A stretch of DNA of 64,000 nucleotides from positions 3,472,001 through 3,536,000 of the forward strand of contig NZ_CP128185.1 of the NCBI RefSeq assembly GCF_030316135.1, written 5' to 3'. Positions 25,632 through 34,898 of the stretch are shown here, piece after piece (the stretch's first letter is position 1; each line of letters opens with the position of its first letter). Origin of the DNA: Aliiglaciecola sp. LCG003 (lineage in GTDB: Bacteria; Pseudomonadota; Gammaproteobacteria; Enterobacterales; Alteromonadaceae). The notes under the pieces are model-generated. The model did not search any database and was not told where the DNA came from. It saw nothing but the letters and a program-made list of their open reading frames with translations. Both the position numbers and the translations under genes were made by a program.

Positions 25632-27350
25632 ATGCCCGAAATTCAACAACGCGTTGCTTATCTAATTCTCACTGGCTTTGAAAAAAATTACCGCTGGTTT
25701 TGCCGCATTACCTCCGGAGCAAAATCCCGCTTTGAACAGGCTCAATGGCAAGCAGCCCAGTTTGCTGTCAAAGAGCGCATCTCAATTTATGAACAAAGCC
25801 TGTCTGATACTGTCGCTGAGCTTTACACATTAGTCAATCCACATCAACAGGTGCTGGAGTTTTGGCAGGATGTAAAACGCCACTTCGCTGCACAACTAGA
25901 GCAACACCCCCAATACGAGCTCGCAGAGACGTTTTACAATTCAGTTATTGGTCGAGTGTATAAACACAATAAAATTGACGATGACATCATGTTCATCTTG
26001 CCCAGTCGCTGTTACATCGCAGGTCAGGACCGCAGTAAAATAGTCAACAGCTTTGATACCGGCGGCACTGTGGGGTCAATGATGACCTCCATTTTATCTA
26101 TCTATCGCTTTTCCCTTGAGTTTGAAAATAAAGCCTTAGATTTAGAAAACTTAGACCAAGCCTTACGTAGACGGTTAAATACTCAGCAACTGGCTATGGT
26201 GCACACAGTCGAGATTCTCAAACCAGTATTTTACCGCGGAAAGGCCGCCTATCTGATTGGCCGTATCTGTATGCCAGATGAGACAATGCCTTTTGTTATT
26301 GCATTATTGGTTAACGCAGATAATCAACTGCAAGTAGATGCACTGCTAACAGAACGCAAAGATTTGAGCGTGATTTTTGGCTTCGCCCGGGCCTATTTCA
26401 TGGCTGACACTCTTTATCCAGCAGAAATTGTCGCCTTCCTACAAGAACTGATGCCGAATAAAAAAAATTTCGAGCTGTACATGGCAATCGGTCACTACAA
26501 GCACGGTAAAACCGTCTTTTACCGTAACTTCTTGCAACATATGGATAACAGCGACGACAAATTCACTATTGCACCAGGTGTGCGAGGGCTGGTGATGGCG
26601 GTCTTCCATCTTCCCTCATACGGAGTGGTGTTCAAAATCATCAAAGATGAATTTCCCGAGAGTAAGAGTGTCACCCGCGAACAAGTAAAAGAATGCTATC
26701 GATTGGTCAAAATGACCGACCGCGTGGGACGCATGGCCGATACCCATGAATATGTAAACTTCCGCTTGCCCCTAGCGCGAGTTGAACCTGAACTTCTCAA
26801 AGAGCTACAGGAAGTGGCTAGTAAAAATATTGAAGTGGTGAATGATGAATTAATCATTAAGCATCTTTATATAGAACGAAAAATGACACCGCTCAATTTA
26901 TTTTTACAAAACGAAACTGACCCACAAAAAATTCATAATGCCATCGATGATTTAGGCTTGTGTATCAAACAAATTGCCGCAGCGAATATCTTCCCCGGCG
27001 ATATGCTACATAAAAATTTTGGGGTGACTCGTCATGGTCGGGTGATATTTTACGATTACGACGAAATCTGTTGGATGCATCAACGGACATTTCGTAAATT
27101 GCCACAATCAGATGACCCCTTTGCTATAGATACCTTGTCAGTCTCGCCGGAGGACGTTTTCCCAGAGCAGTTCGAGCATTTTATTGTCGGCAAGCGCGTA
27201 CTTAAAGATTTACTCAAAGAGCTTCATCCTGACCTGATGACAGCCGAATATTGGATAGCGGCTCAAAAACGCGCCGCCAGGGGTGAAGTGCTGCATTTTT
27301 CACCCTACTCAGAAAGTAAACGTTTTATTCGCTCCACAGTGGAGGCTTAA
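25632..27350 (+). CDS. aceK: Isocitrate dehydrogenase kinase/phosphatase
   Basis: A 572-residue bifunctional enzyme that phosphorylates and dephosphorylates isocitrate dehydrogenase, switching carbon between the TCA cycle and the glyoxylate bypass. Length is close to E. coli AceK (578). RFEQAQWQAAQFAVKERI near the start, FKIIKDEFPESK with the ATP-binding lysine, and FGVTRHGRVIFYDYDEICWM in the kinase domain are the family blocks. Unlike enteric bacteria it is not next to aceA/aceB here. The ribosome binding site is weak. The following PLP gene starts four bases after its stop. Confidence 0.97.
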   Translation: MPEIQQRVAYLILTGFEKNYRWFCRITSGAKSRFEQAQWQAAQFAVKERISIYEQSLSDTVAELYTLVNPHQQVLEFWQDVKRHFAAQLEQHPQYELAETFYNSVIGRVYKHNKIDDDIMFILPSRCYIAGQDRSKIVNSFDTGGTVGSMMTSILSIYRFSLEFENKALDLENLDQALRRRLNTQQLAMVHTVEILKPVFYRGKAAYLIGRICMPDETMPFVIALLVNADNQLQVDALLTERKDLSVIFGFARAYFMADTLYPAEIVAFLQELMPNKKNFELYMAIGHYKHGKTVFYRNFLQHMDNSDDKFTIAPGVRGLVMAVFHLPSYGVVFKIIKDEFPESKSVTREQVKECYRLVKMTDRVGRMADTHEYVNFRLPLARVEPELLKELQEVASKNIEVVNDELIIKHLYIERKMTPLNLFLQNETDPQKIHNAIDDLGLCIKQIAAANIFPGDMLHKNFGVTRHGRVIFYDYDEICWMHQRTFRKLPQSDDPFAIDTLSVSPEDVFPEQFEHFIVGKRVLKDLLKELHPDLMTAEYWIAAQKRAARGEVLHFSPYSESKRFIRSTVEA

Positions 27351-27354
27351 TCAC

Positions 27355-28290
27355 TTGTCAACTGGCGAGCTAAGCAGATTGCAGCGCACCTTAGGGATCA
27401 GTCTTCCCTCCGCAGAAGTGGCGATTTCACCAGCGTGGCACAATGAGCAACACGTCAGGTTATGGGTAAAGCGGGATGATTTAATCCATCCAATTATTTC
27501 TGGCAATAAATGGCGAAAACTCGGTTTAGCGTTACAGCAAATAATGCAGCAAAAACCCTGTCAGATTATCAGTTTTGGTGGTGGATACTCCAATCACCTG
27601 CATGCACTAGCCTATTGTTGTCAGCAACTTCAACTGCCGCTGCGTTGCATAGTCCGAGGAGATTACTCAAAAAATATGACTCCTATGCTGACAGACATCC
27701 AACAATGGGGGGCAAAAATTGAATTTGTCGACAAGCTAACCTACTCAAAACGCAATGATGAGGATTATTTAAACCGTATTAAACAGCAGTTTGACAACCC
27801 CGTGATTATCCCAGAAGGCGGCTCCCAGCAGCAGGCTTTGCATGGCAGTGCAGAAATCATCAATGAGCTACAACAAAGCTACGATTACATAGTCACGCCG
27901 GTGGCAAGTGGCGGCACCATGGCTGGATTGGTCCATGGCATAGATCTAATTGCACAAGTAAGCAGTAAAATTCTGGGTATCGCTGTACTCAAAGGCCAAG
28001 ATTACCTAGAACACCTAGTAAAGGACTTATTGCCTGAAGCGCAAAACAGATCCTTGTCAGCCCAATGGCAGATTTTACATGATTACCATTGTGGTGGTTA
28101 CGCCAAGAAAACACCTGAGTTAATCAGTTTCTGTGAGGATTTTTATCAAGACACCCATATAAAAGTTGAACCTGTCTATTCAGGTAAACTCTTTTTCGCT
28201 TTAAAGCAGATGATTGAACAGGGATACTTCCCGGCCAACAGCAAAATTTTAGCCATACACACAGGTGGAATGCAGGGGAATCGAAACTGA
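27355..28290 (+). CDS. PLP-dependent D-cysteine desulfhydrase / ACC deaminase family enzyme
   Basis: A 311-residue fold-type II PLP enzyme. I place the start at TTG 27355 because GGAGG lies nine bases upstream and the extra 24 codons further upstream overlap aceK and look unlike the family. The PLP lysine is K52 in SGNKWRKL; FGGGYSNHLHALA (substrate loop) and VASGGTMAGLV (phosphate loop) are present. Family members cleave D-cysteine or 1-aminocyclopropane-1-carboxylate; which substrate applies cannot be read from sequence. It probably shares a transcript with aceK. Confidence 0.85.
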   Translation: MSTGELSRLQRTLGISLPSAEVAISPAWHNEQHVRLWVKRDDLIHPIISGNKWRKLGLALQQIMQQKPCQIISFGGGYSNHLHALAYCCQQLQLPLRCIVRGDYSKNMTPMLTDIQQWGAKIEFVDKLTYSKRNDEDYLNRIKQQFDNPVIIPEGGSQQQALHGSAEIINELQQSYDYIVTPVASGGTMAGLVHGIDLIAQVSSKILGIAVLKGQDYLEHLVKDLLPEAQNRSLSAQWQILHDYHCGGYAKKTPELISFCEDFYQDTHIKVEPVYSGKLFFALKQMIEQGYFPANSKILAIHTGGMQGNRN

Positions 28291-28408
28291 GCAAGCATCG
28301 TTCTGCAAGACTCCGAATGTACGTAAGCCTTGATATTTACAACTAGGTTTGTAACAGTCTGAATAATAAAGAATAAAATATCAGCCAAGGGGTTTAGGTG
28401 GACATACA

Positions 28409-29026
28409 ATGAATTGGTCAGAATGGTTAGCTGGGTTTGCTGGTGCTTCACCAGTAGAGTGGCTAGCCACAGTGTGCGGTTTTATTTGTGTTTACTTGCT
28501 GATAAAGCGCAATATTTGGTGTTTCCTGTTTGGTCTCATTCAGGTCAGTTTATACAGTTGGATATTTTACGGTGTAAAACTGTATTCGGACATGCTTTTA
28601 CATCTGGTTTATGTTGGATTCCAAATTTATGGCTACCTAATCTGGTCACGAAACTTGGATCAGGGCGGTCAAGTGATAGTGGACAAAGGCAAGGCCAAGC
28701 ATTATGCCTTTTTCATTGTGTTGGCGTTGTTCAGCACTGGCGTTCTGGGTTGGTTAATGAATACCTATACTGACGCCAGTCTTGCTTATTTTGATGCCTT
28801 TACCACCTGCACCAGTCTAGTTGCCCAATGGTTGTTGTCCCATAAAAAATTATTCAATTGGAGTTTTTGGATAGTGGTCGATATCGTGGCAATTTGGATT
28901 TATTGGCAAAAAGGCCTTTATCCCACTTCCGCATTGTATTTATGCTTTTTAGTAATGGCCTGCATTGGCCAGTGGCAATGGTACAATAGTTACCAGAAAA
29001 CCGCTGGGAAAGCTGCCCTTGACTGA
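28409..29026 (+). CDS. pnuC: Nicotinamide riboside transporter PnuC
   Basis: A 205-residue inner-membrane protein with about seven hydrophobic helices. WLATVCGFICVYLLIKRNIWCF, LFGLIQVSLYSWIFYGVKLYSD and YVGFQIYGYLIW match PnuC, which lets nicotinamide riboside in by facilitated diffusion, driven by its phosphorylation inside. The C-terminus overlaps the start of the NadR-like gene by eight bases, so uptake and trapping are translated together. Confidence 0.93.
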   Translation: MNWSEWLAGFAGASPVEWLATVCGFICVYLLIKRNIWCFLFGLIQVSLYSWIFYGVKLYSDMLLHLVYVGFQIYGYLIWSRNLDQGGQVIVDKGKAKHYAFFIVLALFSTGVLGWLMNTYTDASLAYFDAFTTCTSLVAQWLLSHKKLFNWSFWIVVDIVAIWIYWQKGLYPTSALYLCFLVMACIGQWQWYNSYQKTAGKAALD

Positions 29027-30035
29027 TGTTGGTTTTACCTTAGGCAAATTCGCACCTTTTCACAAAGGTCATGAATATTTGATCCGAACAGCCCTTGAAC
29101 ATGTTAAACAGTTGATTGTTGTGATTTATCCCTGTAAAGAGCTTGCGCACATTAGCCTTAATCATCGCGCTAATTGGATCCGGGCTTTGTTTCCCCAAGT
29201 GACGGTTATAGAGGCCAAAAATGGCCCCCAAGTGCAAGGTTATACACAGCAGATAATGGATATTCAAAACCGTTTTTTGTCGAGCCTGCTAAAAGATTAT
29301 AAGTTTGATTACTTTTTCAGTAGTGAGCCTTATGGAGAACATGTTTCCAAAGCGCTCAACTGCCAAGACTTTCGAGTAGACATGCACAGAGAGCATGTCC
29401 CTATTAGTGCAACTCAGATTCGACAGAATATTATTCAACACAAACATTTCTTATCTACCGAGGTTTATGTGGATTTATTTAAAAAAGTCGTTTTACTCGG
29501 TGCGCCGTCGACAGGAAAGTCAACTTTGGCGGCGGCACTGGCGAAGCGATATGAGACCCAGTGGGTAGAAGAATACGGACGTGAATACTGGCTTGAGCAT
29601 CAAGTCGATAGGCGCCTGTCTCCAGAACAATTATTACATATCGCTCAAATGCAAAATCAATGGGAAGATGAACAGCTAAAGCATGCGAATCAATTTTTGA
29701 TATGCGATACCAATGCTTTTACTACTTGGCACTTTGCCCTGCATTATCACGGCAAAGCTTTGCCTGAATTGGAAGCATTAGCCCAACAAAGTTGGCAACG
29801 TTATGATTTGGTCGTATTGTGTGACGATTCGATTCCTTATGATGATACTTGGGAGCGTTCAGGCGATGCGAATCGCAAAGAATTCCAGCAGTTTTTAATC
29901 GATTATATGCACAAGCACAATAAGCCATACATATTGGCCAAAGGTGATTTGCAGCAACGTTTAAAAATCGTCAGTAAGGCGTTAGAGCACCTTGAAAATC
30001 AACACCAAGGTCAAACTGAAACGGATTGGAATTAA
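29019..30035 (+). CDS. nadR: NadR-like NMN adenylyltransferase / ribosylnicotinamide kinase
   Basis: A 338-residue two-domain enzyme that phosphorylates nicotinamide riboside and adenylylates NMN to NAD. The start is set at TTG 29019, overlapping the pnuC stop, because the nucleotidyltransferase motif begins at once: LGKFAPFHKGH (HxGH His15-His18), then ISATQIR near 130. The kinase domain has Walker A GAPSTGKST (161-169). An upstream in-frame TTG at 28965 is possible. E. coli NadR has an N-terminal DNA-binding domain; that is absent here, so this form should not be a repressor. Confidence 0.9.
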   Translation: MTDVGFTLGKFAPFHKGHEYLIRTALEHVKQLIVVIYPCKELAHISLNHRANWIRALFPQVTVIEAKNGPQVQGYTQQIMDIQNRFLSSLLKDYKFDYFFSSEPYGEHVSKALNCQDFRVDMHREHVPISATQIRQNIIQHKHFLSTEVYVDLFKKVVLLGAPSTGKSTLAAALAKRYETQWVEEYGREYWLEHQVDRRLSPEQLLHIAQMQNQWEDEQLKHANQFLICDTNAFTTWHFALHYHGKALPELEALAQQSWQRYDLVVLCDDSIPYDDTWERSGDANRKEFQQFLIDYMHKHNKPYILAKGDLQQRLKIVSKALEHLENQHQGQTETDWN

Positions 30036-30136
30036 TCGACTTTAACGACTATTTTTTAAGTCCAGTCTTGCGTATGAAATTATCAGTGATAGCATGCGCG
30101 AAATTTTATACTTTTATCAATTAATAGGAACCGAAT

Positions 30137-31339
30137 ATGTCTCGTGTTTTGATCATTGGTGCTGGCGGCGTCGCAGCCGTAACGGTAAAGAAATGTGCGC
30201 GCTTACCTGAGCATTTTGACGAAATCTATCTGGCCAGCAGAACTGTCTCCAAATGTGAGGCATTGCAGGCTGAAGTAGGTGCGGATCGCGTAAAAGGTGT
30301 GTTTGCTATAGATGCAGACAATGCCAGTGAAGTTGAAGCATTGATCAACAAGGTTAAACCAGACTTATTGGTTAACTTAGCACTACCCTATCAAGATTTG
30401 CCGATTATGGATGCCTGCTTGGCAACCGGCACAGATTACTTGGATACGGCTAACTACGAACCTAAAGATGAAGCTAAGTTCGAATACTCTTGGCAGTGGG
30501 CATATCAGGAACGTTTTAAGCAAAAAGGTATTATGGCTCTGCTCGGCAGTGGTTTTGATCCCGGTGTAACTAACGTGTATACCGCTTATGCGGCGAAGCA
30601 TTACTTTGATGAAATCCATTATTTGGATATCGTTGATTGTAATGGCGGTGATCACGGACAAGCATTTGCGACCAATTTCAATCCAGAAATCAACATCCGT
30701 GAAATTACCCAACGTGGACGCTTCTGGGAAGATGGCCAATGGAAAGAAACTGATCCCTTGTCAGTACGTGAAGATCTTGATTACCAAAATATCGGCGTGC
30801 GCGCATCTTACTTGATGTTCCACGAAGAATTGGAATCTATTGTCAAACACTTCCCTACACTTAAACGTGCCAGATTCTGGATGACCTTTGGCGATGCTTA
30901 CCTTAACCATTTGCGTGTGTTAGAAGGTATTGGCATGACTAGCATTGCGCCGATAGATTTCCAAGGACAGCAAATAGTGCCGCTGGAATTCCTTAAAGCA
31001 GTGTTGCCCAACCCAGGCTCTCTGGCAGAAGGTTATACCGGTCAAACATGTATCGGAACCTACATCACAGGTATTAAAGATGGCAAAGAGAAAACCATCT
31101 TTATCTACAATAATTGTAGCCATGCTGCATGTTATGAAGAAGTGGGCGCGCAAGCGGTTTCCTACACGACTGGCGTTCCAGCGATGATAGGCGCAGCCTT
31201 GATGCTTAACGGCACCTGGAAGAAGGAAGGTGTTTGGAACATGGAACAGTTTGATCCTGATCCGTTCATGGATATGCTTAACAAACATGGTTTGCCATGG
31301 CATGTAATAGAATGTGACCAGAGTCCGTTTAAAAAGTAA
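30137..31339 (+). CDS. Carboxynorspermidine/carboxyspermidine dehydrogenase (saccharopine dehydrogenase-like)
   Basis: A 400-residue NADPH-dependent enzyme that condenses aspartate semialdehyde with diaminopropane or putrescine to form carboxynorspermidine or carboxyspermidine. The Rossmann motif is VLIIGAGGVA (4-13), followed by LASRT for NADPH; LLGSGFDPGVTNV and FGDAYLNHLRVLEGIGM are typical of this CANSDH/Lys1-like group. It precedes the matching decarboxylase by 36 bases, the conserved polyamine gene pair of Vibrio and relatives. No aminotransferase/decarboxylase for diaminopropane is seen in the window, so the product (norspermidine or spermidine) is undecided. Confidence 0.93.
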   Translation: MSRVLIIGAGGVAAVTVKKCARLPEHFDEIYLASRTVSKCEALQAEVGADRVKGVFAIDADNASEVEALINKVKPDLLVNLALPYQDLPIMDACLATGTDYLDTANYEPKDEAKFEYSWQWAYQERFKQKGIMALLGSGFDPGVTNVYTAYAAKHYFDEIHYLDIVDCNGGDHGQAFATNFNPEINIREITQRGRFWEDGQWKETDPLSVREDLDYQNIGVRASYLMFHEELESIVKHFPTLKRARFWMTFGDAYLNHLRVLEGIGMTSIAPIDFQGQQIVPLEFLKAVLPNPGSLAEGYTGQTCIGTYITGIKDGKEKTIFIYNNCSHAACYEEVGAQAVSYTTGVPAMIGAALMLNGTWKKEGVWNMEQFDPDPFMDMLNKHGLPWHVIECDQSPFKK

Positions 31340-31375
31340 TTTATCCAATTTTAAGCCACAGGCAGGAGTAACCAC

Positions 31376-32515
31376 TTGAGTGACCCGATGTTAAATCCAA
31401 ACATTCCTTCACCCTGTTATGTATGTGAAGAACAGAAGCTGGAAAACAATTTGCAGTTAATGCAGCGCGTGCAAAATGAAGCAGGCGTTGACATTATTCT
31501 GGCCTTGAAAGGATTTTCCATGTGGTCAACGTTCGATTTGGTTGGCCAATATCTCAAGGGTTGCACCGCCAGCTCAGTATGGGAAGCTAAATTAGCCAAG
31601 TATGAGATGGGCAAGGAAGTCCACGCTTATTCTCCGGCTTATAAACAATCAGACATGGATGAATTGCTGAGGTTAGTTAACCATATTTCATTCAATAGCC
31701 TGAGCCAATGGCAGCGCTATAAGCAGCAAGTATTAGATAGCGGTATTTCTGCTGGCTTGAGAATTAATCCTGAGCACCGAGAAGCAGAAACCGAATTGTA
31801 TGATCCAAGTGCACCGGGCTCTCGCTTAGGTGTTTTGGTTAAAGATTTACAAGATGCAGACTTGAGCGGCATTGAAGGGTTTCACGTACACAATTTGTGT
31901 GAATGTGACTCCTATGCCACTCAGCGCACCTTAGATGCGGTGGAAAAACGCTTTGCAAAATGGTTACCCCAGCTTAAGTGGTTAAACTTGGGCGGTGGTC
32001 ATCTGATGACTAAGCAGGGTTACAATGTTGAGCATTTAATTGCCACCTTAAAAGGGTTCAAACAGCGTTATCCCAATTTGCAGATCATTATGGAGCCGGG
32101 CTCGGCTGTGGCGTGGCAAACGGGTACTTTGGTATCAGAGGTTGTCGATATTGTTGAGAATGAAGGCAAAATCGCAATTTTGGATATCTCCGCCACCGGC
32201 CATATGCCCGATGTGTTAGAGATGCCTTATCGCCCCGAAGTACGTAATGCCGGTCCGGCCAATGCAACAGAATTTACCTATAAATTGGGTGGCAACTCTT
32301 GCCTCGCCGGTGATGTGATTGATACTTATAGTTTTGATCATCCCCTGAAACAAGGGGACCGGATCATATTCGAAGATATGATTCACTATACCATGGTCAA
32401 AACGACATTTTTTAACGGAGTTGAACACCCGTCAATTGGTATCCTGCGCAAAAACGGGGAGTTTGAATTGATTAGGCAATTTAATTACGAAGACTTTAAA
32501 AGCCGATTATCTTAA
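31376..32515 (+). CDS. nspC: Carboxynorspermidine decarboxylase
   Basis: A 379-residue fold-type III PLP decarboxylase that turns carboxy(nor)spermidine into (nor)spermidine. The start is TTG at 31376 with AGGAG upstream. The PLP lysine is K45 in LALKGFSMW; HVHNLCECDSYA, LNLGGGHLMT and EPGSAVAWQTG are the conserved blocks of NspC. In Vibrio cholerae NspC affects norspermidine level and biofilm. It ends at a hairpin terminator that overlaps the stop codon. Confidence 0.95.
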   Translation: MSDPMLNPNIPSPCYVCEEQKLENNLQLMQRVQNEAGVDIILALKGFSMWSTFDLVGQYLKGCTASSVWEAKLAKYEMGKEVHAYSPAYKQSDMDELLRLVNHISFNSLSQWQRYKQQVLDSGISAGLRINPEHREAETELYDPSAPGSRLGVLVKDLQDADLSGIEGFHVHNLCECDSYATQRTLDAVEKRFAKWLPQLKWLNLGGGHLMTKQGYNVEHLIATLKGFKQRYPNLQIIMEPGSAVAWQTGTLVSEVVDIVENEGKIAILDISATGHMPDVLEMPYRPEVRNAGPANATEFTYKLGGNSCLAGDVIDTYSFDHPLKQGDRIIFEDMIHYTMVKTTFFNGVEHPSIGILRKNGEFELIRQFNYEDFKSRLS

Positions 32516-32526
32516 TCGGCTTTTTT
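32498..32526 (+). terminator. Terminator overlapping the nspC stop
   Basis: AAAGCCGATTA pairs with TAATCGGCTTT around a TCT loop, followed by T's; the nspC stop codon TAA lies in the stem. Confidence 0.85.
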
Positions 32527-32816
32527 ACGCCACATCTGGCCATCGAATCAAGCCTGCACTCCCCGCTGTGTGTATTCTATCTGTTACTATCGAGCACTAT
32601 TTTTTCTGCAATAATCCGTTTGAAATATGCTACAGTTTTCGCTCGCTAGTCAAAGCTAATGTTTGATATAACGAATGAATAAGTCTGGAATAAACCTAAA
32701 ATCCAAAATGACATTGTTGTGCGACAATCCAGTGAACCCTAGTCAAGTTCATTCACCACTGGTCAAAACAATGCATCGTACAAATTGACTCACTCAAACT
32801 ATGGAAAGAAAATAAT
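32516..32816. other. Intergenic region before the membrane protein gene
   Basis: After the nspC terminator no open frame of note is seen. The stretch should hold the promoter of the following membrane protein gene; AAGAAAATAAT precedes its ATG as a weak ribosome site. No confident -35/-10 pair was identified. Confidence 0.35.
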
Positions 32817-34688
32817 ATGGCCTATGATTTTGGCTCACAAACATTAGGAATTAAAAACCCTTTTAAGACCGAAGGTAAATTTCGAGTAGCGACCGGTGTG
32901 TTACTTGCTATTTCGGGAATTATCCCATTACTTAATGTCGCATCGACTCTCAAAGAACAGCCGATTTACAGCTATACCTATGCCATCCTCGGCTTTATCT
33001 TACTTGCCAGTGGTGTGCGGCATACGGGTATCGGCATCTTTCAGCTATTTAGATATTTTGTCGGCCGTTCCGTTCCCACCTCGTTAGCCTATAATTATTC
33101 TAGATCAGAGCAAGATACCGCCAAAGCGGAAAAAAATGCATTGCTTTACAATGATGCAAAACTTCATTCGATGTTAATGGGGCGCAAGAATACAACCTTT
33201 GCTGAGCCAATTGGCTGGATTTCTCGCTTGATCCATTCGCTCTCCCCTAACCTTACTTTTTTGCCTAATCCATTGCGACACTTAGCGCAAGAATTAGGCG
33301 CCCTTACTCTGAATTTTTTGACTGCATTCGTGTCATTTTTAGTAGTATTTTTCGTGGTCAGTACTGGCTTGGCTGGCGAGACAGCGAAACAAGTTACGAT
33401 GCCTGTGTTGTCGATACTATTGTTCTTTTACTTGATTATGATGTGGCGCAGCACAGCTAACTCCATTACCAATCAAGCTAACAAAACCTCCAATGCCAGC
33501 GGAGGTGTTTCATTTGGAGCGGTGATCGCATTAAGCATCATAGTACCGGTGTTTATGGGTTTTGCCCTTGACGAATTAACCGGTTGGACATCTGCTCAAG
33601 TACAGAACTTTACTGAAACAGTGCCTATTTTCAGTGCTTGGGGAAATTTTGCCTTATTGTTAGTTGCCATCCTGTTTGTGATTATTGGCGTGGTGCCGAA
33701 TCTAAACACTAGATTGAAAGCCGTGACACCACAAACTGAAGTCAGCGAGTATCGGGATAACATGCAAGAAAGCGTGCACCCGAATGAAATATTTATCAAT
33801 ATTGAAAATATCGTACTGGCGAATAGACGCTACAAAGAAATTCCTAACCGCATATACCGTGAATTCGATCCTGCTTTGAAAGAACAAGCCGAGGGTAAAG
33901 GGAGTTTTGCGGGAGAACTTTTGGTCGAAACCCAGCCGATTTTAGCCGATGAAAACAAAGTAAACTACAAAACTGCGAATAAGGTCTTATCCACTGCGTT
34001 AGCGCAACTTAGTGTGCTAGTCGCATTCGCCTTTTTTGCTTATTTCACCCTTAACTTGGCTGACGCATTAGTGTTCTTGAATGCGATAGATGGTGATTTA
34101 TCCAGTTCGTCTGCTGTCACTCAGTTTGCGGGCTTCATTAACACTGGGTTATTCAGCCTATTTGGTTGGCTATCTTTTCAAGCTACCGGCAAAATATTAA
34201 ACAATGCTTCGCATTTATTTTGGGGTGAAATTCATTTCACATCATTATTGATGTTCCTTAAGACAGAAGGCACCTATACTGAATCGCGAATTTCTACCGG
34301 TATGGCAATTCACGACTCTACCCGTTCTGAGAACGTCGTAGTGCGAAGCTCAATTACCCCTTGGATTATCACCTCGCGGTTAAATACTTCTATTTTTGCC
34401 ACCAGTGGCTCGGGCAATCTTGAGTCTTCTCGTTACATTATGGGTATGTCTAAGAACAATGATGAACTAGATACCATAGTTAAAGAGATTAAAGACTTCC
34501 TCAAAGGCAGAGAATCGATTGCTTCCATAACCAATGAAGCCGACTTACAAAATGCCAGCACCATTCATCAAGTTAATCAACAAAGCCGATTTTTACCCGA
34601 AGATAAAAGCAATGAAAAGCTGGAATCTAAAGATGATGAAGCGGCGGGTTACTTACGTAACGATGCTGATAAGGATGTTAAGCAGTAA
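32817..34688 (+). CDS. Unrecognised multi-pass inner-membrane protein (623 aa)
   Basis: I do not recognise a family. About eight hydrophobic helices are visible: residues 24-44, 52-70, 162-184, 193-210, 230-250, 275-296, 391-414 and 437-456. Between helices 6 and 7 is a soluble stretch of about 95 residues (NEIFINIENIVLANRRYKEI then YREFDPALKEQAEG), and after the last helix a soluble C-terminal domain of about 165 residues that ends strongly acidic (DDEAAGYLRNDADKD). There is no signal peptide. It stands alone with its own promoter region and a downstream terminator. Similarity to transporters or secretion ATPases was not seen. Confidence 0.8.
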   Translation: MAYDFGSQTLGIKNPFKTEGKFRVATGVLLAISGIIPLLNVASTLKEQPIYSYTYAILGFILLASGVRHTGIGIFQLFRYFVGRSVPTSLAYNYSRSEQDTAKAEKNALLYNDAKLHSMLMGRKNTTFAEPIGWISRLIHSLSPNLTFLPNPLRHLAQELGALTLNFLTAFVSFLVVFFVVSTGLAGETAKQVTMPVLSILLFFYLIMMWRSTANSITNQANKTSNASGGVSFGAVIALSIIVPVFMGFALDELTGWTSAQVQNFTETVPIFSAWGNFALLLVAILFVIIGVVPNLNTRLKAVTPQTEVSEYRDNMQESVHPNEIFINIENIVLANRRYKEIPNRIYREFDPALKEQAEGKGSFAGELLVETQPILADENKVNYKTANKVLSTALAQLSVLVAFAFFAYFTLNLADALVFLNAIDGDLSSSSAVTQFAGFINTGLFSLFGWLSFQATGKILNNASHLFWGEIHFTSLLMFLKTEGTYTESRISTGMAIHDSTRSENVVVRSSITPWIITSRLNTSIFATSGSGNLESSRYIMGMSKNNDELDTIVKEIKDFLKGRESIASITNEADLQNASTIHQVNQQSRFLPEDKSNEKLESKDDEAAGYLRNDADKDVKQ

Positions 34689-34720
34689 TTGCGCGGCGCA
34701 TATGCTCCCAGAAGGGTTTT

Positions 34721-34764
34721 AAAGGCGCTGACTATCTCATAGGCTTGTCAGCCGCCTTTTAACT
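34721..34764 (+). terminator. Probable terminator after the membrane protein gene
   Basis: AAAGGCGCTGAC pairs with GTCAGCCGCCTTTT, with one bulged base and a 13-base loop. Confidence 0.55.
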
Positions 34765-34898
34765 TGCAGGCGGCTTTACAGCAAGCGGTTGCATTCCAAA
34801 GTGTAGGGGCTAATAAATACCTGACGTAAAGTCAAGTATGTTAGTAGTTGCGCTGAGTACAAGTGCCGCGCTGTGATTAGGGCCTAATGTCAAATAAG

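Noticed and set aside
27283-27354. Upstream extension of the PLP desulfhydrase/deaminase gene
   Set aside because: The extra codons overlap aceK and lack a ribosome site, while TTG at 27355 follows GGAGG.
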